Below, in pieces: positions 47,339 to 55,105 of a stretch of 64,000 nt of DNA (position 1 is its first letter; every line of letters begins with the position of its first letter). The notes beneath the pieces were generated by a model. The model had not been told where the DNA came from and searched no databases. It worked only from the letters and a program-made list of their open reading frames with translations. Made by a program: the position numbers and the translations under genes. The DNA is from Muribaculaceae bacterium (GTDB lineage: Bacteria; Bacteroidota; Bacteroidia; Bacteroidales; Muribaculaceae). The stretch spans positions 24,763-88,762 of the forward strand of contig JAFSPZ010000068.1 of assembly GCA_017451225.1 (NCBI GenBank). Direction: 5' to 3'.

Positions 47339-49171
47339 ATGCCTGACTTGAAACAAAAAGCATTAGCCATATTAAAAAAGTTTTATGGCTACGATACTTT
47401 TCATCCCTTGCAGTATCAAGTCATTGAGCATGTGATGAAAGGTAATGATGCTTTGGCTATAATGCCAACTGGCGGCGGCAAGTCGTTGTGTTATCAAATA
47501 CCTGCATTGTTGAACAAAGGGTGTGCAATAGTGGTGTCGCCACTATTGGCGCTCATGAAAGACCAAGTAGACGCCCTTATTTCCAACGGTATTCCTGCCG
47601 CAGCTATCAACAGCATGCAGAGCGAGGCGCAGAACAGAACTGTAATAGACAATGTCTATGCTCAAAACGTGAAGCTGCTATATATCTCGCCCGAGCGTTT
47701 GCTTGAGGATATGAACAAGTGGTCAAACGATTTGAATATTAGCCTTATAGCAATTGACGAAGCCCATTGTATTTCTCATTGGGGGCATGATTTCAGGCCT
47801 GAATACAGTCAACTATCGGTTGTTAAGGATAGATTTCCCGGTGTGCCCGTTTTGGCATTGACAGCAACTGCCGATAGATTAACACGCATTGATATTAAAG
47901 AACAGTTGAATATTCCTGATGCAAAACTATTTATAAAGTCACTTGACAGACCTAATATATCATTGAATGTCTTGAGAGGTTTAAGTGGTAAGCAGAAGTT
48001 GAGCCGAATAGTCGATTTCATTGAGCAACACCATGGCCAGAGTGGTATCATTTATTGCCTGAGTAGAAAAAGTACCGAAACTCTTGCTCACAACTTGAGG
48101 GTACTTGGCATCAATGCGCAAGCTTTTCATGCAGGAATGTCAACTGCCGAAAAACTTAGAATTCAGAAGGATTTCATCAATGATGACTTGCCAATCATTT
48201 GTGCCACAATAGCTTTTGGCATGGGTATAGATAAGAGCAATATTAGATGGATAATCCACAGCAACATGCCCAAGAATATCGAAAGTTATTATCAAGAAAT
48301 TGGACGTGCTGGACGTGACGGTTTGAAAGCCGACGCTTTAATGTTTTATTCTTTTGGAGATGTGAAAACTCTCATGAGCTTTGCTCACGATTCGGGGCAG
48401 TCGATGGTTAATATAGAGAAACTCAATAGAATGCAGCAGTTTGCTGAGGCCACAGTGTGCCGTCGTCGAATGCTGTTGAGCTATTTCAATGAGCGATATG
48501 ACCACGATTGCTGCAATTGTGACGTGTGTAACAATCCTCCCGATAGGTTCGACGGAACCCAATTGTGCCAAATGGCAATGAGTGCCATGGTTCGTACCGA
48601 TCAGACAGTTGGTTTCATGACCCTAATCGACATATTGAGAGGTTCTCGCAAGAGTGAGATTATATCAAATGGATATGATAGAATCAAGACCTATGGCGTA
48701 GGTCGAGACCTTACTACGTCGATGTGGAATGCTTATCTCTTGCAGATGCTTCAACTGGGTCTTATCTATATTGCTTATGAGGATAATGACCACTTGAAAA
48801 TCACCGCTTTTGGACATGAAGTGCTTTATGGCAAAACACAAGTGATGTTGTCAAGGTTCTATTATGACAACAAAAAGTCTACCAAAACAGAATCTAAGCA
48901 AAAACGTATAGTATATGTGGAGGATGGAGTCGACCCAGATTTGTTTGAATTGCTCAGAGACACGCGAAGCGCTATTGCCAAAGCTACTGGAGTGCCACCC
49001 TATGTGGTCTTCAGTGATAAAGTGCTCATGGTTATGGCGGGAGAAAAGCCAAAGACTAAAGCGCAATTTGGAACCATGTATGGTGTGGCCGAGATAAAAA
49101 CCGAAAAATACTGGAGGCAATTTACCTCGGTAATAGTTGATTATTTGGCACAAAAAGCCCAAAAGCGGTAG
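47339..49171 (+). CDS. recQ: RecQ-family ATP-dependent DNA helicase
   Basis: The 610-residue helicase has motif I MPTGGGKSLCYQ, DEAH (AIDEAHCISHWGHDF), SAT-like ALTATA and motif VI QEIGRAGRDG. The RQC zinc site (CCNCDVCNN) and a C-terminal HRDC-like region follow. It acts in recombination repair and replication-fork restart. The ATG at 47339 is used because an upstream in-frame start would place 26 unrelated residues over the end of the preceding gene. Confidence 0.95.
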   Translation: MPDLKQKALAILKKFYGYDTFHPLQYQVIEHVMKGNDALAIMPTGGGKSLCYQIPALLNKGCAIVVSPLLALMKDQVDALISNGIPAAAINSMQSEAQNRTVIDNVYAQNVKLLYISPERLLEDMNKWSNDLNISLIAIDEAHCISHWGHDFRPEYSQLSVVKDRFPGVPVLALTATADRLTRIDIKEQLNIPDAKLFIKSLDRPNISLNVLRGLSGKQKLSRIVDFIEQHHGQSGIIYCLSRKSTETLAHNLRVLGINAQAFHAGMSTAEKLRIQKDFINDDLPIICATIAFGMGIDKSNIRWIIHSNMPKNIESYYQEIGRAGRDGLKADALMFYSFGDVKTLMSFAHDSGQSMVNIEKLNRMQQFAEATVCRRRMLLSYFNERYDHDCCNCDVCNNPPDRFDGTQLCQMAMSAMVRTDQTVGFMTLIDILRGSRKSEIISNGYDRIKTYGVGRDLTTSMWNAYLLQMLQLGLIYIAYEDNDHLKITAFGHEVLYGKTQVMLSRFYYDNKKSTKTESKQKRIVYVEDGVDPDLFELLRDTRSAIAKATGVPPYVVFSDKVLMVMAGEKPKTKAQFGTMYGVAEIKTEKYWRQFTSVIVDYLAQKAQKR

Positions 49172-49241
49172 TTGATAAGTGTTTTTTTTATCAAAACAAT
49201 CAAAAAAACAATAAAACTTTGTCGCTGTCAATTATTTTTGC

Positions 49242-49249
49242 TAATTTTG
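49242..49249 (+). promoter_or_regulatory. -7 box for the coiled-coil/zapA genes
   Basis: TAATTTTG lies 19 bases before the ATG at 49269, with GGAGA as a purine-rich ribosome site between them. Confidence 0.5.
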
Positions 49250-49268
49250 TCTGATTTTTTGGAGAACT

Positions 49269-49562
49269 ATGGCAAATGAGTTGCAACAGACATTAGCACG
49301 AATTATCAACAAGAGTAACATCTTGGTTGAAAAATATCATGCGCAGCAAGATATTAATAAGGCGCTGGCTAATGAAAAAGAGCAACTTCTTGAAGATATA
49401 GAGCAAATGAAGAAAGAAAACGAGGCAATGAGAAATCAACTTGAATATCTCAAAATGGCTCGTGTGATAGCTCCCAATCTTGATAATGTGACTGACGCCA
49501 GAGAATTAATCTCCAAGCTGGTGCAGGACATTGACAAATGCATCTCTCAACTTAATGAATGA
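49269..49562 (+). CDS. Small coiled-coil protein upstream of zapA
   Basis: The 97-residue product is almost entirely helical, with a heptad-rich central coiled coil (about 25-65) and no membrane segment. I do not recognise a named family. Its position nine bases before zapA, its small size and its coiled coil make a ZapB-like divisome partner plausible, but this is inference from context. Confidence 0.75.
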   Translation: MANELQQTLARIINKSNILVEKYHAQQDINKALANEKEQLLEDIEQMKKENEAMRNQLEYLKMARVIAPNLDNVTDARELISKLVQDIDKCISQLNE

Positions 49563-49571
49563 TGCACGATT

Positions 49572-49871
49572 ATGGCAAATAACGATAACAACCTGAACAT
49601 ATTAATTAGACTAGCTGATGTTGAGCCCATTGCGCTCACTATTCCCAGCAGTGAGGAAGAAACCTATCGTGAAGCCGAGAAGCTTGTTAATACATTGTGG
49701 AACAAGTGGATTGGTAAGTTTGAAGGCGAGAACTCCTCACAAAGGGTTATGGCTATGGTTGCGTTTCAGTTTGCTAGGCTTTATTCTAAGTCTTATAATC
49801 AAAATGTCGCTGTGAACAACTTTTTGACCGCATTTGAGCAACAGCTTGATGATGTGGTTGTGAAGATATAA
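49572..49871 (+). CDS. zapA: Cell division protein ZapA
   Basis: The 99-residue protein has the ZapA pattern: an N-terminal beta region (LNILIRLADVEPIALTI), EEETYREAEKLVNTLW and a C-terminal helix suited to coiled-coil tetramerisation. ZapA bundles FtsZ filaments at the division site. It follows the coiled-coil gene and precedes a 174-base gap and rny. Confidence 0.85.
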   Translation: MANNDNNLNILIRLADVEPIALTIPSSEEETYREAEKLVNTLWNKWIGKFEGENSSQRVMAMVAFQFARLYSKSYNQNVAVNNFLTAFEQQLDDVVVKI

Positions 49872-50045
49872 AATTATGTTTACCTTGGGCTAGGACCTTA
49901 TAGCTTTAAAGGTCTGTGCCTTTGCGGTTTGCATATTAATATATTGAATTAAACAGGTTCCTGCACTTCTTGCGCTAATGTCATCATTGATATGGTGGCG
50001 GTAGTGGTGAGTGGTGCATTTTAATTTTTATAAATTTTTATTTAA
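49872..50045 (+). ncRNA. Candidate structured RNA, possibly 6S RNA, between zapA and rny
   Basis: The 174-base gap is less AT-rich than most intergenic stretches here and holds a clear 6-bp hairpin (GACCTT with AAGGTC, about 49894-49914) plus other short complementary runs. Its length suits 6S RNA, and in gammaproteobacteria ssrS lies just downstream of zapA. I could not derive the full 6S fold with a closing stem and central bubble, so this is a tentative call. Confidence 0.3.
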
Positions 50046-51590
50046 ATGGATGATATACTAATTTACATTGTTGTAGCAGTTGTAGGACTCGTAATTGGTG
50101 CAGTTATCGCAGCCATGATAGCTAAGCGTAGCGCTAAATCACAAGCCAATGCAATTGTTGAAAAGGCTAAACTTGAGGCCGAAGTGCTTAAGAATAATGA
50201 AGTGCTTAAAGGTAAGGAAGAAGGACTTGCAATCAAGAGCGAGAGCGAGAAACAAGCCAACGCTCGACTTGCTAAAGTTCAATCAAGTGAGGCTAAACTA
50301 AAACAACGCGAAATTCAAGTCAATCAGCAGCAACAGGAGTTACAACGCAAGAAAAATGAGACTGATGCACTCAAGGTTAATCTTGACAATCAGATTGCTG
50401 TTCTTGAAGACCGCAAGAAAGAAGTTGACAAATTGGAGCTTAAGGTACGTGACACTCTTGAACATGTGAGTGGTCTCTCGGCCGAGGAAGCTAAAGAAAA
50501 ACTCGTGGAGTCGCTCAAAGATGAGGCCAAAACGGCAGCCGCAAGTTATATCAACGACATTATGGACGACGCTAAACTCACTGCCAACAAAGAGGCTAAG
50601 AGAATTATTGTTGCCACAATCCAGCGTGTCGCCACCGAGACGGCAATAGAGAACGCTGTAACAGTCTTCCACATCGACAACGACGAGATGAAAGGTCGCA
50701 TTATCGGTCGTGAAGGACGCAACATTCGTGCTTTGGAGTCGGCAACTGGCATAGAGATAATCGTTGATGATACCCCCGAGGCAATTGTGCTTTCAAGTTT
50801 CGATCCAGTGAGAAGGGAAATAGCACGCTTGGCTCTGCATCAGCTCGTGGCCGACGGACGAATCCATCCCGCCCGCATCGAGGAAGTTGTTGCCAAGGTT
50901 CGCAAGCAAGTTGAAGAAGAAATTGTCGAGACAGGAAAACGTACAGCTATCGACATGGGTATTCACGGCTTGCATCCTGAATTAATCAGGCTCATTGGTA
51001 AGATGAAGTATCGCTCAAGTTATGGACAGAACTTGCTGCAACACTCTCGCGAAACAGCCAACTTGTGTGCCGTAATGGCTAGTGAGCTGGGTCTGAATCC
51101 CAAGAAGGCTCGCCGTGCAGGATTGTTGCACGATATTGGCAAAGTGCCTGATGATGAGCCCGAATTGCCACATGCACAACTTGGTATGAAACTCGCCGAG
51201 AAGTTTAAGGAGAAAGCCGACATTTGCAACGCAATTGGAGCTCACCACGATGAAGAGGAGGCAACAAGCCTTTATGCACCCATCGTTCAAGTTTGTGATG
51301 CTATCTCAGGTGCTCGACCAGGTGCTCGTAGAGAAGTTGTTGAGGCCTATATTAAACGTCTTAATGACCTTGAGAAACTTGCAATGTCTTATCCTGGAGT
51401 TGTTAAGACTTACGCTATTCAGGCCGGCCGTGAGTTGAGAGTTATTGTTGGCGCTGACAAGATTAGCGATCAGGAGACTGAAAAACTCTCTACCGAGATA
51501 GCACAAAAGATTCAAGATGAAATGACCTATCCAGGACAAGTGCGCATCACTGTCATTCGTGAGACTCGTGCTGTGAGCTTTGCTAAATAA
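50046..51590 (+). CDS. rny: Ribonuclease Y
   Basis: This membrane-anchored endoribonuclease starts mRNA decay. The 514-residue protein has an N-terminal membrane helix (about 5-27), a long charged coiled coil (to about 200), a KH domain ([15 protein letters not shown]) and an HD domain with the metal motif LLHDIGKV. The length and domain order are standard. ricT-like follows after 15 bases. Confidence 0.96.
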   Translation: MDDILIYIVVAVVGLVIGAVIAAMIAKRSAKSQANAIVEKAKLEAEVLKNNEVLKGKEEGLAIKSESEKQANARLAKVQSSEAKLKQREIQVNQQQQELQRKKNETDALKVNLDNQIAVLEDRKKEVDKLELKVRDTLEHVSGLSAEEAKEKLVESLKDEAKTAAASYINDIMDDAKLTANKEAKRIIVATIQRVATETAIENAVTVFHIDNDEMKGRIIGREGRNIRALESATGIEIIVDDTPEAIVLSSFDPVRREIARLALHQLVADGRIHPARIEEVVAKVRKQVEEEIVETGKRTAIDMGIHGLHPELIRLIGKMKYRSSYGQNLLQHSRETANLCAVMASELGLNPKKARRAGLLHDIGKVPDDEPELPHAQLGMKLAEKFKEKADICNAIGAHHDEEEATSLYAPIVQVCDAISGARPGARREVVEAYIKRLNDLEKLAMSYPGVVKTYAIQAGRELRVIVGADKISDQETEKLSTEIAQKIQDEMTYPGQVRITVIRETRAVSFAK

Positions 51591-51605
51591 TTGGTAACAG
51601 GCATC

Positions 51606-52922
51606 ATGGATGACATTAATCAATTAAATAGTAAGGACCCAATCAGCACAAGTTCTTGTGACGAATGCAAAGAGAAGTGCGACTCGGTGTGCCGATGCCG
51701 TTCTAATCTCGACAGTTATAACTGGTTGAGTGATGTTCCTGGCGACAAGAACGATTTCGACATTGTGGAAGTGCATTTCAAGAACACGCGGCGTGGTTTC
51801 TATCGCAACTCGGCAAAACTTGACCTTAAGCAGGGTGACATTGTTGCTGTTGAAGCCAATCCGGGTCACGACATTGGTACTGTGGCACTTACCGGAAACT
51901 TGGTGAAACTGCAGATGAAACGCACGCGTTTGCGTCCCGATGCTGAGATTCTGCGAGTGTTCCGCAAGGCCAAGCCTGCTGATTTGGAGCGATTTGAACA
52001 AGCCAAAGCCAAAGAGACCGATACTATGATTCGTTCTCGACAAATCGCCAAAGACCTTGGTCTTGAGATGAAAATTGGTGATGTGGAGTATCAAGGCGAT
52101 GGCAATAAAGCTATATTCTACTATATAGCCGATGGCCGTGTCGACTTCCGCCAACTTATCAAAGTGCTTGCCGACGTGTTCAAGATTCGCGTGGAGATGA
52201 AGCAGATTGGAGCGCGACAGGAAGCAGGGCGCATTGGTGGAATAGGACCCTGTGGTCGACCTTTGTGTTGTGCCTCATGGATGAGCACTTTTGTGTCGGT
52301 TGCTACAAGTGCTGCAAGGTATCAAGAGGTGTCACTCAATCCTCAAAAGCTTGCAGGTCAATGTGCAAAACTCAAATGCTGTATTAACTTTGAGGTTGAT
52401 ACTTATGTCGAAGTTTCAAAGTCGTTGCCACGACGTGACATCGTGCTGGAAACAAAAGACAATAGCTATTACCATTTTAAGACCGACATTTTGAAGAAGG
52501 AAATTACCTATTCGACACAAAAAGGTGTGCCTGCCGATTTGGTGACAATCAGCCCAGAACGTGTTGAAGAGGTGGCTCTGATGAACAGTCAAGGTATTAA
52601 GCCCGACAAGCTGCAAGACTCGGAATGTGAAGTGGACTTGGAGCATAGTGCCTATGGTGATCTCGTTGGCCAAGACAGTATTAGCCGTTTTGATAAAGCT
52701 AAGAAAAAGAAGAAAAAGAAAAGTCGTAGTAAATCACCAGCCAAAGAAGCATTAGGCGCTCCAAAACAACCTGTTAAAAATGACAGCAATCGCAGGCAGC
52801 CAAAGGGCAAGCGATTTGAGAACAAATCTGGTGGTAGTGATGGTAAACCTCAAGCTCTGAAGGAGTTCCGCCCAAGACGAAATGATAATAATACATCTAA
52901 GTCCTCTAAACAACAAGACTAG
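51606..52922 (+). CDS. ricT: RicT/YaaT-like PSP1-domain protein
   Basis: The 438-residue protein has five cysteines within 14 residues near its start (Cys18, 21, 25, 29, 31), then a PSP1 domain with GIGPCGRPLCCASW and AKLKCCINFE, the signature of RicT/YaaT. In Bacillus, RicT works with RicA and RicF in an Fe-S-binding complex that affects RNase Y specificity. Placement right after rny fits such a link here, though this is inference. The C-terminal 70 residues are Lys/Ser/Arg-rich and probably disordered. The ATG at 51606 is used rather than an overlapping TTG. Confidence 0.9.
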   Translation: MDDINQLNSKDPISTSSCDECKEKCDSVCRCRSNLDSYNWLSDVPGDKNDFDIVEVHFKNTRRGFYRNSAKLDLKQGDIVAVEANPGHDIGTVALTGNLVKLQMKRTRLRPDAEILRVFRKAKPADLERFEQAKAKETDTMIRSRQIAKDLGLEMKIGDVEYQGDGNKAIFYYIADGRVDFRQLIKVLADVFKIRVEMKQIGARQEAGRIGGIGPCGRPLCCASWMSTFVSVATSAARYQEVSLNPQKLAGQCAKLKCCINFEVDTYVEVSKSLPRRDIVLETKDNSYYHFKTDILKKEITYSTQKGVPADLVTISPERVEEVALMNSQGIKPDKLQDSECEVDLEHSAYGDLVGQDSISRFDKAKKKKKKKSRSKSPAKEALGAPKQPVKNDSNRRQPKGKRFENKSGGSDGKPQALKEFRPRRNDNNTSKSSKQQD

Positions 52923-52937
52923 AGGCTTGATAAGTAA

Positions 52938-53444
52938 ATGATGACGTTGAAAATCAGGACAAAAATATTGTCGACACACATCTTTGCTGTCTTTGCGGTA
53001 ATGATTTGTGCATTGTCTTGCTTGAATGGTTGCTCATTCGGGCAAGACTCTATGGCGCAATTTAAAACTCTTCCCGATGATGGATGGCGAAAGAATATGT
53101 CCATAAAGTTTGCTCCTGAATATGCCGATTCGTCACTTAAATATGATATTGCTCTGGCAATCCGCCACAACAATGATTATCAATATAGTAATCTGAGTCT
53201 TACGGTGGATCTAGTTGACAGTGTAAAGAATGTGACACGCAATAACATCGACTTTGAACTTAGTGATGGTTATGGTAACTGGCTTGGTTCAGGGTTTGGC
53301 GCTCTCTATCAGTCGAGTGTCATTATTGCTCAAGATGTTTCTCCATCGCAAGTGCGCTCTATAGTGGTGTGGCAGTCGATGAACAACTGTGATATTGTAA
53401 AGAATGTGATGGATATTGGTGTGATTGTCACTCCCAGCAAGTAA
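52938..53444 (+). CDS. gldH: GldH-family lipoprotein
   Basis: The 168-residue protein has a lipoprotein signal with two possible lipoboxes (ALSC, Cys28; LNGC, Cys32) and the GldH pattern: LPDDGWRKN, LAIRHNNDYQYSNLSL and a C-terminal GVIV segment. GldH is known from gliding motility in Flavobacterium; homologues also occur in non-gliding Bacteroidota, where the role is unclear. It is 15 bases after ricT. Confidence 0.88.
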   Translation: MMTLKIRTKILSTHIFAVFAVMICALSCLNGCSFGQDSMAQFKTLPDDGWRKNMSIKFAPEYADSSLKYDIALAIRHNNDYQYSNLSLTVDLVDSVKNVTRNNIDFELSDGYGNWLGSGFGALYQSSVIIAQDVSPSQVRSIVVWQSMNNCDIVKNVMDIGVIVTPSK

Positions 53445-53457
53445 ATTCAAGTGAAAC

Positions 53458-54111
53458 ATGAGTTATAACCTTAGTGATATTGATGCTATTATCTTTGACA
53501 TGGATGGCACTATGTGGAATGCCACCGAGTCATACGCTAAGGTGTGGAACCAGACATGCGCATCTTTTGGTATGGAAGCAGGTTTCAGAGGCTCTGATTT
53601 GGTGAAATATATGGGCATGAGTATTGATAGCATTCTTGATCATTTGTTGGGCGATGACCTGGTTGTTGGCAGGCAACAGTTTCTTGAAGCCCTCGCTGTG
53701 CAGGAAGATGCTATGATGCCCTTGCTTGGTGGAGAGTTATATCCGGGAATAGTGGATTGCTTGGAGCAATTGAATCGCCATTATAGGCTGTTCATGCTTA
53801 GCAACTGTTCGGCTCGTGGACTTATTAACTTTGTTAATGCAACAGGGACTGCTCATTTTTTTGAAGGATTGCTCACTCAGGGAGAGCGTCCTGTAGAGAA
53901 AAGTGAGAACTTGAAATACATGACTGAGAAATATTCGCTTAAATGTCCCACCTATGTTGGCGACACTCAAGAGGACTGTAATCAAGCGCACAACGCAGGA
54001 TTACCATTTGTTCACGCTCAATGGGGATTTGGCAGTTGTTCTAATGCCGAATGGCATTTCGTAACAATTCAGGACTTGACCCAAAACTTTTTGAATACCA
54101 CACAGCTATAA
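53458..54111 (+). CDS. HAD-superfamily phosphatase (phosphoglycolate phosphatase-like)
   Basis: The 217-residue protein has HAD motif I FDMDGT (nucleophile Asp14, acid/base Asp16), a helical cap, motif II LSNCS, a motif III Lys and motif IV GDTQEDC. This is the subfamily of phosphoglycolate phosphatase and beta-phosphoglucomutase. The substrate cannot be told. It is 13 bases after gldH and 16 before the GtrA gene. Confidence 0.88.
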   Translation: MSYNLSDIDAIIFDMDGTMWNATESYAKVWNQTCASFGMEAGFRGSDLVKYMGMSIDSILDHLLGDDLVVGRQQFLEALAVQEDAMMPLLGGELYPGIVDCLEQLNRHYRLFMLSNCSARGLINFVNATGTAHFFEGLLTQGERPVEKSENLKYMTEKYSLKCPTYVGDTQEDCNQAHNAGLPFVHAQWGFGSCSNAEWHFVTIQDLTQNFLNTTQL

Positions 54112-54127
54112 CATAAATGCTTTTGCA

Positions 54128-54592
54128 ATGATAAACAAAAACGAAGCTAAGAAAACTATAGTTCAGCTCTTCAAGTATGGAGTGATTGGGGTGATGAACA
54201 CCCTCATCACTGCAATTTCATTCTATTTACTTAATACTTGGTTGGAGGTCCCTTATGGTGCAGCCAACATAATAGGATATGTATTGGGAGTGATCAACAG
54301 TTTCATCTGGAACCGCAACTGGGTATTCAAAACAAAGAAGAACCTTAAGCGTGAGGCTTTGCTCTTTGGATGCGGTTTCTTCATCTGCTGGCTGTTACAG
54401 GGTGGAGTGAGTTTGTTCCTGCTTGAAGGTTTGGGATGGAAAAACTTGCCAGTCGACACAATTCCGTTCTTACCAATGGAAAATGCAGGTCAAAACATTG
54501 TGATGGTAATCTCTATGGTTGTTTATACCATTGCTAACTATGTATATAACCGTACTGTGACTTTTAAACAAAATGATGAAATTACCAAATAA
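54128..54592 (+). CDS. GtrA-family membrane protein
   Basis: The 154-residue protein has four predicted membrane helices and the GtrA family pattern: FKYGVIGVMNTLIT at the start, GYVLGVINSFIWNRNWVF in the middle and NYVYNRTVTF at the end. GtrA-type proteins are linked to flipping or transport of lipid-linked sugars in cell-surface polysaccharide synthesis. It lies 12 bases upstream of a repeat-protein gene. Confidence 0.88.
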   Translation: MINKNEAKKTIVQLFKYGVIGVMNTLITAISFYLLNTWLEVPYGAANIIGYVLGVINSFIWNRNWVFKTKKNLKREALLFGCGFFICWLLQGGVSLFLLEGLGWKNLPVDTIPFLPMENAGQNIVMVISMVVYTIANYVYNRTVTFKQNDEITK

Positions 54593-54604
54593 TAATGATG
54601 AATC

Positions 54605-55063
54605 ATGAAAAGGACATTAATTTTATTTCTTGCGATTATTGCTATGGCTATGCAATTGAAGGCAGTGTCGCACGTGTATCGAGGCAATAGTACTTACACA
54701 AGTGACATTATTGCTACTTGGGACGGGCGTTATCTATATAGAGGCAACAGTACCTATAGCAGTGATATCCTGCTTACCTATGATGGGAAGTATCTATATG
54801 CAGGTAGAAGTACTTATAGTAGTGATATTATTGGAACTTGGGATGGTCGCTATCTCTATCAAGGGCGTAGCAATTATAGCAGCGACATAATTGCTACATG
54901 GGATGGAAAATATGTTTATGACGGTCGTAGCACTTATAGCAGTGACATAATGAACACTGTTATAGGCAAGCACATCTACCGCGGTCGTAGCACCTATACA
55001 AGCGACATCGTTTTTACAATTTCTGGCCGTATACCAATACCTGTTCTCCTTACTATTATGTAA
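54605..55063 (+). CDS. Secreted protein built of six 20-residue tandem repeats
   Basis: After a signal peptide (about 1-20, MKRTLILFLAIIAMAMQLKA) the 152-residue protein consists of six near-perfect 20-residue units (residues 23-142), consensus YLYRGxSTYSSDIIxTWDGR, and ends IPIPVLLTIM. The strict period, alternating beta character and conserved Gly, Tyr, Ser-Asp suggest a beta-solenoid or similar closed repeat fold. I do not know its function. It is last of a run (ricT to GtrA) and is followed by a terminator. Confidence 0.85.
   Translation: MKRTLILFLAIIAMAMQLKAVSHVYRGNSTYTSDIIATWDGRYLYRGNSTYSSDILLTYDGKYLYAGRSTYSSDIIGTWDGRYLYQGRSNYSSDIIATWDGKYVYDGRSTYSSDIMNTVIGKHIYRGRSTYTSDIVFTISGRIPIPVLLTIM
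54671..55030 (+). repeat. Six 60-base tandem coding repeats
   Basis: Each 60-base unit encodes one 20-residue repeat of the secreted protein. Units differ mostly at synonymous or conservative positions, so the protein repeat is under selection and is not a fresh DNA duplication. Recombination between units could change the copy number. Confidence 0.85.
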
Positions 55064-55070
55064 AAAATAA

Positions 55071-55101
55071 AACATCCAGTTGCTTCATGTAACTGGATGT
55101 T
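55071..55101. terminator. Bidirectional terminator between convergent genes
   Basis: An 11-bp stem (55071-55081 with 55091-55101) with a 9-base loop is flanked by T-rich sequence on both strands, between stops at 55063 (+) and 55106 (-). Confidence 0.85.
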
Positions 55102-55105
55102 GTTT

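Noticed and set aside
54671-55030. Tandem 60-base repeats that could be mistaken for a CRISPR array
   Set aside because: The repeats are contiguous, in frame and encode a regular protein repeat. There are no unique spacers and no cas genes.
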